Assembly: GCF_963662255.1 (NCBI RefSeq)
Contig: NC_085053.1
Coordinates: 2,356,001-2,420,000, forward strand
Direction: 5' to 3'
From: Cinclus cinclus
Taxonomy: Eukaryota; Chordata; Aves; Passeriformes; Cinclidae
DNA length: 64,000 nucleotides
In this document: one piece after another, positions 36,096 through 56,600 of the stretch
How the letters are laid out: every line of letters starts with the position of its first letter
How positions within the stretch are numbered: position 1 is the stretch's first letter
Made by a program: the position numbers and the translations under genes
The notes under the pieces: generated by a model
The model's database searches: none
Seen by the model: only the letters and a program-made list of their open reading frames with translations
What the model was told of the DNA's origin: nothing

Positions 36096-36101
36096 TTTAT
36101 T
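36096..36101 (-). terminator. ALDH9A1: Candidate ALDH9A1 poly(A) signal
   Basis: First AATAAA on the minus strand past the stop, giving a ~750-nt 3' UTR that ends about 230 bp from the MGST3 poly(A) signal. Confidence 0.5.
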
Positions 36102-36848
36102 TGATTGCTAAAAAAAGATGTAGACAAACAATTGAAGTTAGTGCTTCATCATATGTATAAAGAACAGGAAGTTTACAGGAAGGAAGGGAGACAGCTTTCA
36201 CTGTTCTGTGCTAGAGCTCACCACCACTCGGCTGTGGAGGTGATTCTCAGGACCATGCCTGGCCCAGGCAGCATCAGCCAAACCTCCCCACAATGTTTTG
36301 TCGCACTTGTAAGTAAGGTACAGATAGAAAAAAACAAAACTTGAGATTACCAAGGGTCTAGAGGGAATAAACAATGCTACACTTAAGGCTTTTATGTGGT
36401 CACAGAAGAGACAGGGTTAGGATAGTTACAGGATATCATTGTGTCCAAGAGCTTATACCTGCTTTGAGTAGGGTCCTACCTGTTAAGAAGCCAGAACTGA
36501 AGTTGGTGGAGGGTGGAAGGCAATGGGAATCAAGGCACACAGCCTGGGAAGCCTGGGCCTGGCCTTGGCCACTGACAAGCCTCTGGTAACACGTCTGTGG
36601 CTGCAGGAGCTGCTGCCCAAAGCCAGATTGGTGCCTCCTGCTCCGAGCTTCCCATTGTCCACCAGCCAGGTCGGAGCTGAGCCCTGTGTGTACAACCCCC
36701 CCTTCAGGAGCAGGGTGGCTAAATGCTGCTCCAGCTCTGCTTCCTCCCACTGACAACTGTAGGGTACTTTAGTGCTGTGTACATGATCCACATCTCTGGC
36801 TGGCAGGAAAGAGCTGCCTGATGCTCCCCTGAGCAGGCCCCAGAGCCA

Positions 36849-44141
<7,293 letters not shown>

Positions 44142-44310
44142 CGGCGGATCCCGTCAGGCGCCGCGGCTCAGAGGCGCCGCCTCTCCCACGGACGCCTTTT
44201 CACCGTCAGGGCCCGCCCCGGCCGGGGCGTTCCGGCTGCCAGGCGGCCGAGCCCGCTCCCCATCGCCCAATTAAGAGACGCCGTTAACATAAATTAACAT
44301 GCCCGTGCCG

Positions 44311-44316
44311 TTTATT
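44311..44316 (-). terminator. TMCO1: TMCO1 poly(A) signal
   Basis: AATAAA on the minus strand about 210 bp past the stop, and only 170-245 bp before the two candidate ALDH9A1 start codons. Confidence 0.65.
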
Positions 44317-44523
44317 ACTCAGAAACAAAGGTCGCGTTATCTTCCGAGTGAAGTTTCTTGGTTGGATGAACGAATAACTGCTGGTGGAATAGTCCAAATG
44401 GATGATGATTTCAACACTGCATAGCCTGGTTCTGGACGGGTGATGCCTGGTGCAGAATCCTGTCTCGTTACCTCCCCAAGGCAGTCTTGTTGCACTGCTC
44501 AGGCTTTCCCCGAGGGCTGTGCT

Positions 44524-44622
44524 TCAGGAGAACTTCCCGGCCTGAGGTGGGGGACCAAGGAAGCCTCCTGCCTGCTTGGTGGCAGCCCGGGAAGGAGCAA
44601 GGCCGAGCATCTTCTGGATGTT
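44524..44622 (-). CDS. TMCO1: TMCO1 terminal coding exon 7
   Basis: Encodes residues 157-188 and the TGA stop (NIQKMLGLAPSRAATKQAGG...). Acceptor TTCTTGCAG. A CR1 fragment starts ~75 bp beyond the acceptor in the intron. Confidence 0.97.
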   Translation of the reverse strand, partial: NIQKMLGLAPSRAATKQAGGFLGPPPQAGKFS

Positions 44623-47600
44623 CTGCAAGAACAGCAAAGAGCAGGGGAGGTCAGACCATGGTGAGGGAAACGAAGAGGAAGAAATCCCGGCTCTGCTCAC
44701 GGAATAGCAACATCCAGTCCAACCCCCAGCCAAGGCAGGGCCACCTGGAGCAGGTGACAGGAACATGTCCAGGTGGGTTTGGAATGTCTCTGGACAGGGA
44801 GACTCCACACCCTCCCTGGGCAGCTGTTCCAGTGCTCTGCTACTCTCATTGCAAAGAATTTCTTTCTCACGATGAGGTGAAACGTCTTGTTGTTTAGTTC
44901 GTTGCCACTGCTCCTCATTTTGTTGCTGGGTACCACTGAAACCCACCTCTGAGACATTCATATGACAAGATTCTTTCCCAGTCTTCTCTTTGGACTAAAC
45001 AGGCCCAGCTCCTGTAGTCTCTCCTCATTAGAGATGTCCCAGACCCCAAATCATCTCTGTGGCCTCTACTGGACTCTCTCCAGTAGCACAAGTAAAACCT
45101 CACCATTTGTTTCAACAGATTCAGGTTCTCACCCACATAGTCTTAATCCATTTGGCTACTGTATATTGAACCTCTCTCCCTAAATGTTCTAAACAGCTCA
45201 TCATGGAGCCAGTCTAGAATGGCTGGGCCATTCTTCCCCATCTCTGCACACGATATTTTGGATGAGGATTCTTTCCCATTTTCAGCTATTTAAATTGCAG
45301 TGGTATTTTATCTAACTGCAGTGAAGGCTCCCAGTGCCTGCTCAAGGGCATACCCTTGCAGCCCTCAGTTTTCCCAAATTCCAGAAAGCACTGCTGGTGG
45401 TGGCCGTGGGAGCTGGAGTCTCCTAATGCAGCTGGAATTTGGGACAGCAGCATGGCAACCAGAGTGTGTGCCAAGTGCAAGTCAGGAGCTTAGTCCCAGA
45501 ATTAACATGAATGCCAGTGCTGCACACAGAACAATGGGGTGCTGCAGACATACAGGATAACAGGACGTATGGAGCAAACCCCAAAACCTACTATTGGGAT
45601 GACCTCATCTGCATCCAAGCGGGGTGCTTCAGTGAAAAGCAACAAACAGGGGAAGAATTAATTAGCAGAGCCAGGCATAAGCCAAAAAAATCACAGCAGA
45701 ATATTTAAATTTGAATGTTTTTCTTGATTTTTGTGAAATTTCTTTTAAATTTCACAAGAGTTCAACTACAAAGAGCGATCAGTCCTTTGAGTTTCATCCT
45801 CCAATGTAAGGAACTCCAGCTCAAGATGCTGCTCCTGCAGTGCTGGCAAAAAAAGGGACATCTGAGACACAAGGCAAAGAAGAAAACCGCTGTGTCCTCC
45901 TCATGTCACCACCTGAGTGCTGGCTATCGAGACAACAAAAGGAGGAAGGATTCTCTTAAAACCTGAGTGTCCTCTCCAAAATAACGGTCAGGATAGGTCA
46001 GACTGCAAGGTCACAGAGCTCTTGAACTTTTTTATCATGGAAGGAGAATAAAAAAGAAAATGTAAAAAAAATGAGAGAGAGAAGAGAAAAATGAAAGGCA
46101 GATAGTTTTGTAATTCCACAGTAGCTAGAATAAAATTGGGATTCATTCTAGCTGGAAATTATGAAAAGGAAGGTTTCAGCCCACACGCAAGGAACACTGA
46201 AGAGGAATTACATCAGGTTTAGTCCTGGCATGCATAAACTAGCCACTGGTTGATATTCAGCAGCCAAGTATGTACTTATGAGAGCATTAACTCCTTGCTG
46301 TGGGTTCCTCTTAGTGGACAGAAAGGAGGAAAGGAGCAGTCAAGGGACAGACCAAGCACACCAGAGGGTGCTGCAGAGCCACCAGAGCGGCGTCCTGTCA
46401 GCTTCCTGCCGGCTCACCCGCAGAGCAGAGATTCTAGCAGCCATCCATGGAACCAAGGAAGCCTGCATTGCCTCCTCCTCCTCGTTCCTTCTAGCAAAAA
46501 GAGAGACAACTGCGGTGCTAAAGTTTATTCCAACTGCTTGAAGAGGAAGGGAGATGACAATCTGTCTGAATTCCAGACTACAGACCCTTTCCAGCATTAT
46601 CCCTACACATAGACCTCCCTGCTCTTTAAGGCAGAAAGCACTGCACACTAGCTTAAAGCACATTTTGCTGGACAGCAATCCCGAAATCTATACCTGGAAA
46701 CACCAAAGATAGGGCAAGGTCCAGCAGAAACCTTGTTCCATTTGCCGTGGGCCACCTTGGACAAGGAAATCTGCAGTCCACTTCCAACACAAGCTCAACC
46801 ATCACCCTCAGGAGTAGGGAGGGAAGAGTAAGACTTATGGATCCAAATCTCGCATCGGAGCTCTTCTGATCTTTCCTTAAATGACTGCAGGAAGCACAAG
46901 AGCTGCTCCTGCTTTGGTCTTCCAAACCAGAAGGGGCTTCAGAGGAGGCAGCAAGTGGCTCCTTGTCCTAAGACCAAGCTCTGTGGGAAAGTACAGTCCT
47001 GGCAGTAGGGATAATTGCTGGCTCCCCTTCCCACTGAGAACACATTTTGGTGAGAAGCAGCCTAATCTACAGTTCAGATGCACGTGAAAAGGAAGTGAAG
47101 AGCAGCAAACAGCCCAGGAACAGCAGCGTATCCCTCTTCCCAAAGAGCACAGGTGAAGCCTGGGAGCTCAGAAGCAGCGACAGAGGATGTAACCCTGACA
47201 CTGCACCTCCCACCCAGCCCAGCAGCAGACTTTCCCAGCTGAAAACCCAACAGCTCAAGGACCCTTGGAAGGCCTCTCCCAGCCACCCTCCTCTCTCCAA
47301 ACAGGAAGGCAGGAGGAACTAGGGGACAGGATTTACGTGCCAGGGAGAGCTGGGAACAGCGCAAAGGAAGTTACTCACTGTGAGGTGACTATTTTGGGAG
47401 ATGCTGGCCAGGTCACAGGCAGCAAAGCTTCCCAGTCAGTGTTTGAAGAGTTTATCACCCCCACATGAAGAGAGTCCCTGATGCTGCTCCTGCCTGTCCC
47501 ACTAATGTCACTTCAATCACCGCCCCGGCAGTCTCCAACCCCCACAACTCCCCTGCATTTCCCACCAGGTCGCTGCCTTTTCACACACACCCGAGTTCCT

Positions 47601-50600
47601 GCTCTACCTCTGAGCTCCACAGAGCTCTTCCCTGTCTTTGATGGTTTCATAGGCAGCTCCAGGATTTAAGGAAAGATTGAGGGACTATGGTCTCCTTGGT
47701 TTGTTCACAACCTTTACCCTGATTTTTGGTACATTTGCTCCTCCTCTTGTGCCAGCAGCATCAAGCCAGACACTGACTCCCACACCACTTGTCCTCCCCT
47801 GGGCCAGCACCTGATTTGAAGCCAACCTGGCAAGATTTCCCCTTCTGCACACAGTGAAATACAAAGGATCACAAAGCCTTCACCTCCAAGGTTACCGAAA
47901 GCACCAAATTCAAGTTTTTGGCACAATTTTAAGCCCTTAATTACTTTCTTGCCCTCTCCCCCAGCCTGTCACAGCTCTGAAGTCCTCTTCCCAATGCTGT
48001 TATCACCTAGGTTCTTTCAAACAGCAATAAATCCAAGAGCAGGATGCCAGCAGCAATCACAGCTTCAGTTCTGATCTCTTGTGCAAACTAAGATGTCCCT
48101 GCCCTTCCCTCAAGTAGCAAGGAGGAAGAAACTGAGCTGCCTGACAGCTGGAGAAGTGCAGGAATTGTTAATCATGGTCACGTAGATAAGGCAGCACTGT
48201 GGAGATTGCAGTCTCACACCCTTCTTTCTCCAAAGCAATAAACTCACTCCTCTCCTCCACAGGGACATCAGCAGGAACTCTTGAGCACAAGGGCAATTTT
48301 TGCCCAGAAGTTTTATGGAAAGCTCAACCCACTGCAAAGAGCTTGGCATTTCTGCCCCTCAGTCCATGCTGCCCACTAATTTCACCATATAAAACATCAG
48401 GAAATGCCCAGCATTAGAATTAACCACAGAGATTGTATTTTTGGACAAAAAATGAGGGAATTTTCAGCAAGAGAGTTCCCCAATCAACCCAATGGTGCAG
48501 AAAAATCTTGCTGGTGTTGCCATTTAGCTTCCTATCATAATCTGCAACACTGTAAAGAAAGGACTTTCCATGTAAGAGGTAAGGCAAAGCAGCACCAGCT
48601 AAGATTGCCTGAAGGAATAACATCAGACCACAGCATGCCAAGAATTCTGGAAGGTGATCCTAAGAGCTCAGTAAGAGCTCTCAGTGCTTTCAAAGCAGCA
48701 AACCCTGCCCTAGTCACTGGGAAGTGACAGCAAAGAGAGTGAGGAAGCCCCTGCCTGGCCTTTGGTGAAGCTGGGCCTGCTTGAGAGTGAGAGGTATCCA
48801 GATGAAAACCCAAGTGATCCTTTCAGCATAACTAATTCTACAATTCATTATCTGCTTTTGCACAGGACCAGATTGGGATCCATTTCAGCACAAACACCCA
48901 ATGCAAAGGGCTAGGGGAATTCCATCCACCAGCATGCCCTTTGTGACTAAAGGAACTCTGTGTTATAGAGCTGCTCCATCAAGCTCACCCCAACTCCTGG
49001 AATTACACACCATTTCCCTTTGCTGATCTGTTTTAAGTCTAAGTCCCTTAGTCCAAGTTTCCTTGGCACCCCTGAAGAAAAGCAACAGGTGAGAGAGAGA
49101 GAGAAAAGCAACAAGAACTCAGGAAGTGAAAGAGAAGGGAAATACAAACATGGAAGAGAAAATTTGCAGCTAGTTGCACCAGCATTCATCCAGAGTATAT
49201 TAACTTATCCCCAGAACCCTGTGGGTGGAGGTGGAAAATAAGAGACCTCTTGTTGCACTGAGAAGGCCTTCTTGTCCTCACCAGCCATTCTGCCACTTGA
49301 GCTGCCAGTGAACCTCCCTGAACAGGTCCCTTATCCTCACTGATACCCTCTTCCAAAAAATGGGACTGTGGAGCTTTGCTGCAGAGCTCTATGGAGCCTA
49401 GTCTTGGCTTACCACACCAAACCCTTGTGTCACATCTCTAACGCTGGGAGAGACCTGACACCAAAGATACAGTTCTTAAGACTCTGAAAGAAACAAGGCA
49501 GCCAGCAAAAACAGGAAGGACAAACCCAAAAGAGCAGTTTTAACTCTTTCCTCACTTTTCTTGCAGCTTTATGGACTCATGAAACTTTCACAGAACTGTA
49601 AGCCACCTAGGAAGTTCCCTCTAAAGATGCTGCTCTCTGTAAAGATGCACATATTGCTGTAAAAGTCATAATAACTAAGCAGAAGGATTTAGATCAGCTT
49701 CTTATAGAGACAATCTCTTGGTATGACAATAGACAAAGTTGTCAAACAAGTCAGGAAGCCATTTCTTCCAACTCTGTCCCACAGCCCTGGTGCAAGTCTC
49801 CAGCCCAGTCTTCCAGGCCCATCCAGGACAGCAACTATTTTAATGATCCCAGCCTAGAATTGCTTTGAACACGAGGCACAGAAATGAAGACAAACACAGA
49901 AACCACAAACAGATCCAAGATTATACGTGCAATACTCCTCCTCCTGGATGAGGATATGCTTTCCCTGCTTCAGGGAAAACAGACTCACCTGTCTGATTGA
50001 CATGGTGCAGAGAATGTAGAGGAAGATGAAGGAGCAGTCAGTGTAATCCTCACCCAGGAGGTTGCGGTGGGAGAGACCTTGGATGTATGAGAGGGGGATA
50101 AACGGAAGCTTTGCCACCACTCGGCCGTCAAATCTGGAAAAGAGAGCACTGGATCACCAATGGAGACAGCAGAAGAGCTTTTGGATATAGAAAGAACAAG
50201 TGAGGATCATCAACAGGCCACCAGAGCAGGTAAGACCACATGGAAGGCTAAAAGGCCTTGCTGCCATCTCCAGCCCCTCTCCATACACTACACCAAGGAG
50301 GATAAAGACATCTCTCTCTCCAAGCCCTCCACAGGGTAGGTTTCCCTCAGGAACAGCTTTACCATCGTCAAAGTGTTTCCTAGTGGTTTAAGTGATCAGC
50401 TGGACAAGCTGCTGGTTCATGAAATCTTGGTGTTTTTCAGTTTTCTGGTGCACTTTATTTCAAAGTCAGATTTAGCAGAACACAGTCAGCATTTCAATAA
50501 AAGATGAACAACTGTCACCTTGCCGTACCGCAGTTACTGCAACAAGACAGACCCTCTGCTTCCAGCAAAACAGCATTTTTAAACCAGAGCATAAATCAAA

Positions 50601-53600
50601 GACACCTTTTCCTTCCCTGGAGCAGCTGGATGCACAAGAAAGCCACCAACAGAGCACTTCATAGCCCAGTTTCTCTGCATTAGCTGTGGAGATGCAGGCA
50701 GTGCAGAGGCAGGATGATGCCGCATATTCTGAGCGGCATGTCCTGCTCCTGGAATCCCTCCAGGCCCACATTCCAGGGCATCAGGCAGAGTGTGAATTTT
50801 GGCCAGTTTGCAAAGATTTCTCCCAAGCCAGACAGTCGACCCAATCTTTTGATGTAGATGTGTATGATGCCTCATCAGCATGTGCATATTTGGATGTTAT
50901 TTTCTCTGCATGTGCTGATTTTCGAACAGGTGTTTCTTGTTTCAAGAGATCCTAAATGAGCCTTCTTTCCTGTGGAGATGCATTCACACAGCCACGGCTC
51001 AAACACACGCCAACTTTGTTTACATCTCACAGGCAGTTTGGCAAAAGAGCTCAGAACGGATGTTTATCTCCCTGGAACATCCCCCAGTGGCTTAAAACTC
51101 TGCGTTATTCCTGCTGTGAGAATGACAAGTACTTCAGCAGTAGCACCCTGAGGTACCTGCTTCTAATTCCAGCAGGTTTTCACAGTTATCAAGAGGTACC
51201 AGAATACACAGCTCTTAGAGTAAGGCAGGGAAGTGATTGCATGAAAGTTCCTGGCAAGAGAAAATTGAGACACACTGAAGGTAATTTCTGCCCCAGGTGA
51301 AATCCCAGGTGGCTTGGAGGCCACTGCTACTGCAGATCTCACTGCCATAATGAACCTTTTAAGCCACAACAGTCACTCAGCTGTTTGTCTTGGGCACAGC
51401 ATTCTGCTCTCTGGGTTTAAACCAGCCTTGCTGACACTTCCACATCCTTCCATCACAGTTCAACCTGCTGCCCCACTACTGCTGATACTCCAGGAATGAC
51501 AGCAGGAAATCATCTAGTGATTTCCAGTTTGACTAAGGGGGCACATGGCAATGGTGAGGTGCTAAGAGTAGCAACATCTGCAAAGTACCTCTCCAAAGGG
51601 TGCAGCTCCCACACAATTCCTTCTCCTTTTTTCCCAGCAGCCATGAACTTATACAAAAACAGGAAAAGCAGCAAAGGTGGTCATGGCCACTTCAGGTGTC
51701 AGCCACCCTTTTCCTCTTTCTCCTACCACACCCTCAGTGCCTCTACTCCTGCTGCTCAGATTCCCTCTAAAGAAAGAGGCAGTTAAATAAAAGATATGCC
51801 CAAAGGTTCACACCAATTCTTTGTTCAGTAGCATGGTCTCTGTGGGCAGGAATCCTCAAAAGAAGAACAAGACAAGTAAACTTGGTAGAAGTTTATTGGT
51901 TTCTTTTACGTCTTTTCTAAGTTAATATCTATGGAAGGAGGAGCCATACAGAATTTAACCCAAATCAATCCCTTCCTAAAATTCTTAATAAATTTACAGC
52001 TCTGTAGTACTTGTTAGTCACAGAATACTCAGAGCAACTGCCTCTTCCCCCTCTAGGAAAGTAGGTACAGTGGGGTAAAGCATTTTTAGTTTGTTTTTCA
52101 GTTTGCTTTAGGGGCAGGTGCTGGTGTTTGTATTGTACCCAAAGAGCAAGGCAAGCACTTGGAGGTCTCAAGTGCAACCCTGCAAATGCCCCCTCAGACC
52201 CCTCAGTCCTCACAATGCACCTCCAGCCCTGCTCAGAGTTGCAGTGAAATGAGACATCACTGACTTAAGACTGTACGCAAATTTTAAAATCCTCCAGTGC
52301 TGGGTTGCTTTGCTCTGCTCAGAACGCTCAGTGCTGAAGTCTGACTAAGCTGAATAAATAAAGGATCCACACAGTGGCACTTCGGTTATTATGTTACCCC
52401 ATGTTTGCAATTTATCCACCCACACATCTCCAGAAAAATAACAACTGACTACCCTGGGGACTGCCAGCACAGAAGCCAAAGGCTTCCATGCCCAAGAATT
52501 CCTGTAAATTCCTGTTTGCAGGGCAAGGATATTGCCCAGATATCAAGCAACCTCCTAAAGGTTATCCTAACAATACTCATATCATCTTCAGACTGAACAG
52601 CCAACAGTTCAAATCTCAAGTGAGTCAAGTTTTAAAAGCCAAACACAGCCCTTTGGCTTTGCATATCTGAAACAAAGCTGTCTATAACCACGCAACCCAG
52701 TTTGGGGTTTCTTGTCTGTTTTTTTAAACTACACCTATCCCAGGTCACTTTTAAAACAAATGAAGCTTGGAGCCCATGCCTGGACCTGTTTACATCTGGA
52801 CTCTGATTACCTCAAGAAGGGCAACAACAAACTCTGCAATTACAGCTCATTTCTAAGGGGAAGGGAGCTGACCCAGTTCGGTTTGCAAGAGCATTCTTTG
52901 GTCACACCACTACAGCAAAGCCAAAGCAGCTGAAGACTGAAGATGTTTGCCTGACGTGCACCAAACTTGCCCTGATCAGGATGTTCCTATGCAGAAAAGA
53001 TATTAAAGCTGTGTCTAGACTGAATGTAATTTGTTCAATTTGCTTGTGTTCAGTACTCAATGTTCTCTCTTGAGCAGAATATGCATGTGACAACCAAACC
53101 ACCACATCCTCATAAGAAATATGGATCTATTTATTTATTTATTTATTTATTTATGGTTCTTGGCTGGACAATGCCACTCTTAACACTTCAAGTGATGAAG
53201 GGAAGGTGGAAAATATGTTCACCATGAAAAATTTAGAAAAAAATGCAGGAAGTTGATATTGATACTTACATGGAGTTGAACATTCCCATCAAGGCAGTGA
53301 AGCAGAAGCCGATGGCAAACATGGATTTCATCCGAACCTGCAAGCAAAATGGTTGGAGATATTTAAAACAAGCCCACACTGAGGTGTTATGAGCTCACAC
53401 CCTTAAAAACAGGCTTTGTACAGCTCACTGAAATCAACAGGGAAAAAGGGTGACCCAGGAGACAGAGAGGTTGTAAAAGTGACTGGAAAAGTCCCAAAGA
53501 GACTGGGTATGAAGGCAGGCAGTGTGGGCCACTGATGGCAAGTGCTGCTTTGGGGAGATGAAGCCAAAAAGTGTTCAAGAATTGTCCTGTCACCCTGCAC

Positions 53601-56600
53601 AGGCTGGTTTATTTTTACCCTTAAGCCTATAAAACCCATCAGGGGGATTCCCAGGGGACTCCCAACAGGGGATCATTACTATGACCAGAGTTATAGGAAG
53701 TCAGAAAAATTAACTCTACTTTGAAAAACATCATGGAGACTTATAAAGATGAAAATAGCTAAGGTCTGGCATCAGATGAGGCAGTAACTCTGTGGCTGAT
53801 ACTAAAATCTGTAGTTATTAGAGAAAATCCAGTAGGACCTTTCCAGAGGAAAAGCAGCTTTGTCTGCCAATTGAAAAAAGTCTTTCTGTTGGAAAACTGA
53901 TTGAAATCTTCAGCAGTTAGGAACAGGCTTTCAATTTTCATACCATTGATAAGTCCCTGTTGTTATTCTTCAGTTTCTCTTCTTGTCTCTCTGGAAAGAC
54001 AAAAACAACAGTTATAATCAGTTAAGTCAACCTAGAAACCAGAGTGTTTTCATTTCCAGGAAAACTTAACCTCTTTGGCTCTCCAAACAAATAACACTTC
54101 CAAAATCAACTCCAGCTCTCTTTGACAGTAGAAAGTGAAAAACTGTTCCTAGCCAACTGCTTCTCCACCACACCAACATGCAGCAAGTCAGGCACAAAGA
54201 GAGGAGGCAGCTGGAATTACCCATTCAGCACTTTTGAAAGAAATGCACCCAGTGTCAGATCTGCTAACTCAACCAACTCACACAGGAGCATGAGCACTGC
54301 TGCCAGGAAACAAAAGCAGTGCCCCTCTACCACAGTTCCCAAAGGGAGCAGTGATCAATTTGCTGCACACTATCACAAATACATTGAATAAGTAAGGATT
54401 TCCTTCTGGAGGTCTCAGAAGGGAAAACCATGCACAGAGCTGGGAGCTGCACACCAGCAATGCCAAAATCCTGCTGGTCTTAGTAATGAATTTTGCACCC
54501 TTCTCACACCTAGGAGATTCTCCAAAGAAGAAAGAGATTTCCTACGTGAAATTCAGTAATGAGTGCATTACTGTGCTTTGCAGGAAATACTCTGAAAATT
54601 TAGTTTGTCCTTAAATCACCACAGACTTCAAAGATACTCAGATTTTCAAGAGGGCATTTTCCACGTCCCTCACTGGAAGACTGCTCTGGCCTTCAGCATT
54701 ACCCACTACCTGTCACCTTTCCTGTCCCATGTCCCCGTCATGCCTTGTGCTCCTTCCAGACCAAGGATCCAGAAGGGTAGCCAGGGCTAGGAAGCAACAG
54801 CCAGCTGAAGTAAGGATGTGGATAATGAAGGAATATCCAAAAAACAGCATGAGTAAAGCAGGTGATGCCTTTAGTTTTAGCTTTCATACTTTCCAGATTC
54901 TGTACTGCATTAGTGTGTAACTCTGAACTTCATATCAAGTGTCAGCAAGTTCTCCTCACAGCTCAGTCACACAAAACAATCCTTTTCCAGCCCCACAACC
55001 AAGGACACCACTGCAGCTTCAGCCCCAAAAAGTGCAACCAGCAGGGAAATGAGGAGAGCAATCTGGGAAGATGGGACTGCAGAACCTGAAGCTGGAATTG
55101 GACAATTAACCCCAATATGGAAATGGACCAAAACTTATAAAAGTGTCAAAACTCCTGACTCTGAGTCCATCTTGGGTGGAGCCACAGCCGGGCTCTTGCA
55201 CTGCCCAAGGTGAATCCTTTGAAGGCCTTTTGACAAAGCCCTACTTTATTCCTTTAACACTGTCTAGCCTCTGTGCTGGGTAGCCTCTGCATCAGGGGAG
55301 GATGCAGAAGGGCTGCCAAAGGCTATCCAGCATGGGGATGTCAAGGGTCCCCACTGAAGCTCCAGTACAAGAACCCTGCAGCTCAGGAACTCAATTCTCT
55401 CCCAAGCCCCTGCTAAGCACAGGGACTCACAGTCAGTGTTATGGAAAGCAACAGCAAGATCCCACCCAATTCCTTAGAAGCCTCTTTGCTACTCCCACTT
55501 GCTCCTAACTACAAACCATCCCCTCTGGCAGGAACCTTTCAGACACCTGCTTCCTGAGCCAGGTGGAAAGTGTGTCCTGGGACATTTCAGCAACCTCAGG
55601 CCAGCTCTTCAGGAATCCCATTTGGCACAAATACTTGTTTTTTCCCCTCTGCTGTTAACTAAGCATCTATTTAGGTGGGCTAAAGGTTACACAGAGGAAA
55701 GAACACAGCTCTGATTGCCCAATATACCTGACCTGTCTCTCAACTATTTCTACAGATTTAAGATGAACATGTGATCTACCAACTTATATAAATGGTCTAC
55801 TCCTGCCCAAAACACACATAAATAGCCAGCTAAGCACTTTGCTAGGTAGTTCACAGTTGGGTAAAGGCACAGAGAAAGAGGACTGGGTTAACAATCAGCT
55901 CCCTGGAGTCCAAAATCATCTTACTCTGCTCACTGAAACACAAACCATGAGGATACAGAGATAAGAGATTTCCCAGGACTGGGGGTTTTTATTTTGTTTT
56001 AGCTTAGCTGTCCATCCAGCACTTGTGTGGACTCCTGGGAATGTCACTGTCTTCTTTTCCAGAAGCACATGGACATAGAAAGCAGTAGCAAGGTTTAAGC
56101 TAACCTTAAAATCATCTCTTTAAACTGAAAGACCAGAAGGCTACACCAATGCTAAAGGTGTCCTGTTCCAGCAGTGCCCAAAGTGATTTGGACACAATGT
56201 GACAATCAGTTCATTTTACAACTAAAAATAGTTTTTTAAGTAGGAAACACCAAATTAAACCTTCCCAAGCAACATTCCCCCTACCTCCCTGTGCACATGC
56301 ATGATTCATCCCTTATGAAACCAAGTAATACCATCCACACACCTCCTGTCTTATTCTGTGCACGGAACAGATGGCAACTGAGGCAGGTCTGTACCACAGC
56401 TGTTACTTCGCCATAAAGCCTCAGCTCAATATTTACTTTTTCTTAACTAAAATGGTAGAACTTGGAAGAACTCCAGCACAAGTAGATTTGCTGTGATAAC
56501 AATGCCCCATCTTACAGATTGATTTGACATCCTTGACATCTTGACAAGTTACTGAGATCAGAGATTTCAAAACCATTTAACAGCTGCGAGTCATTTTCTA

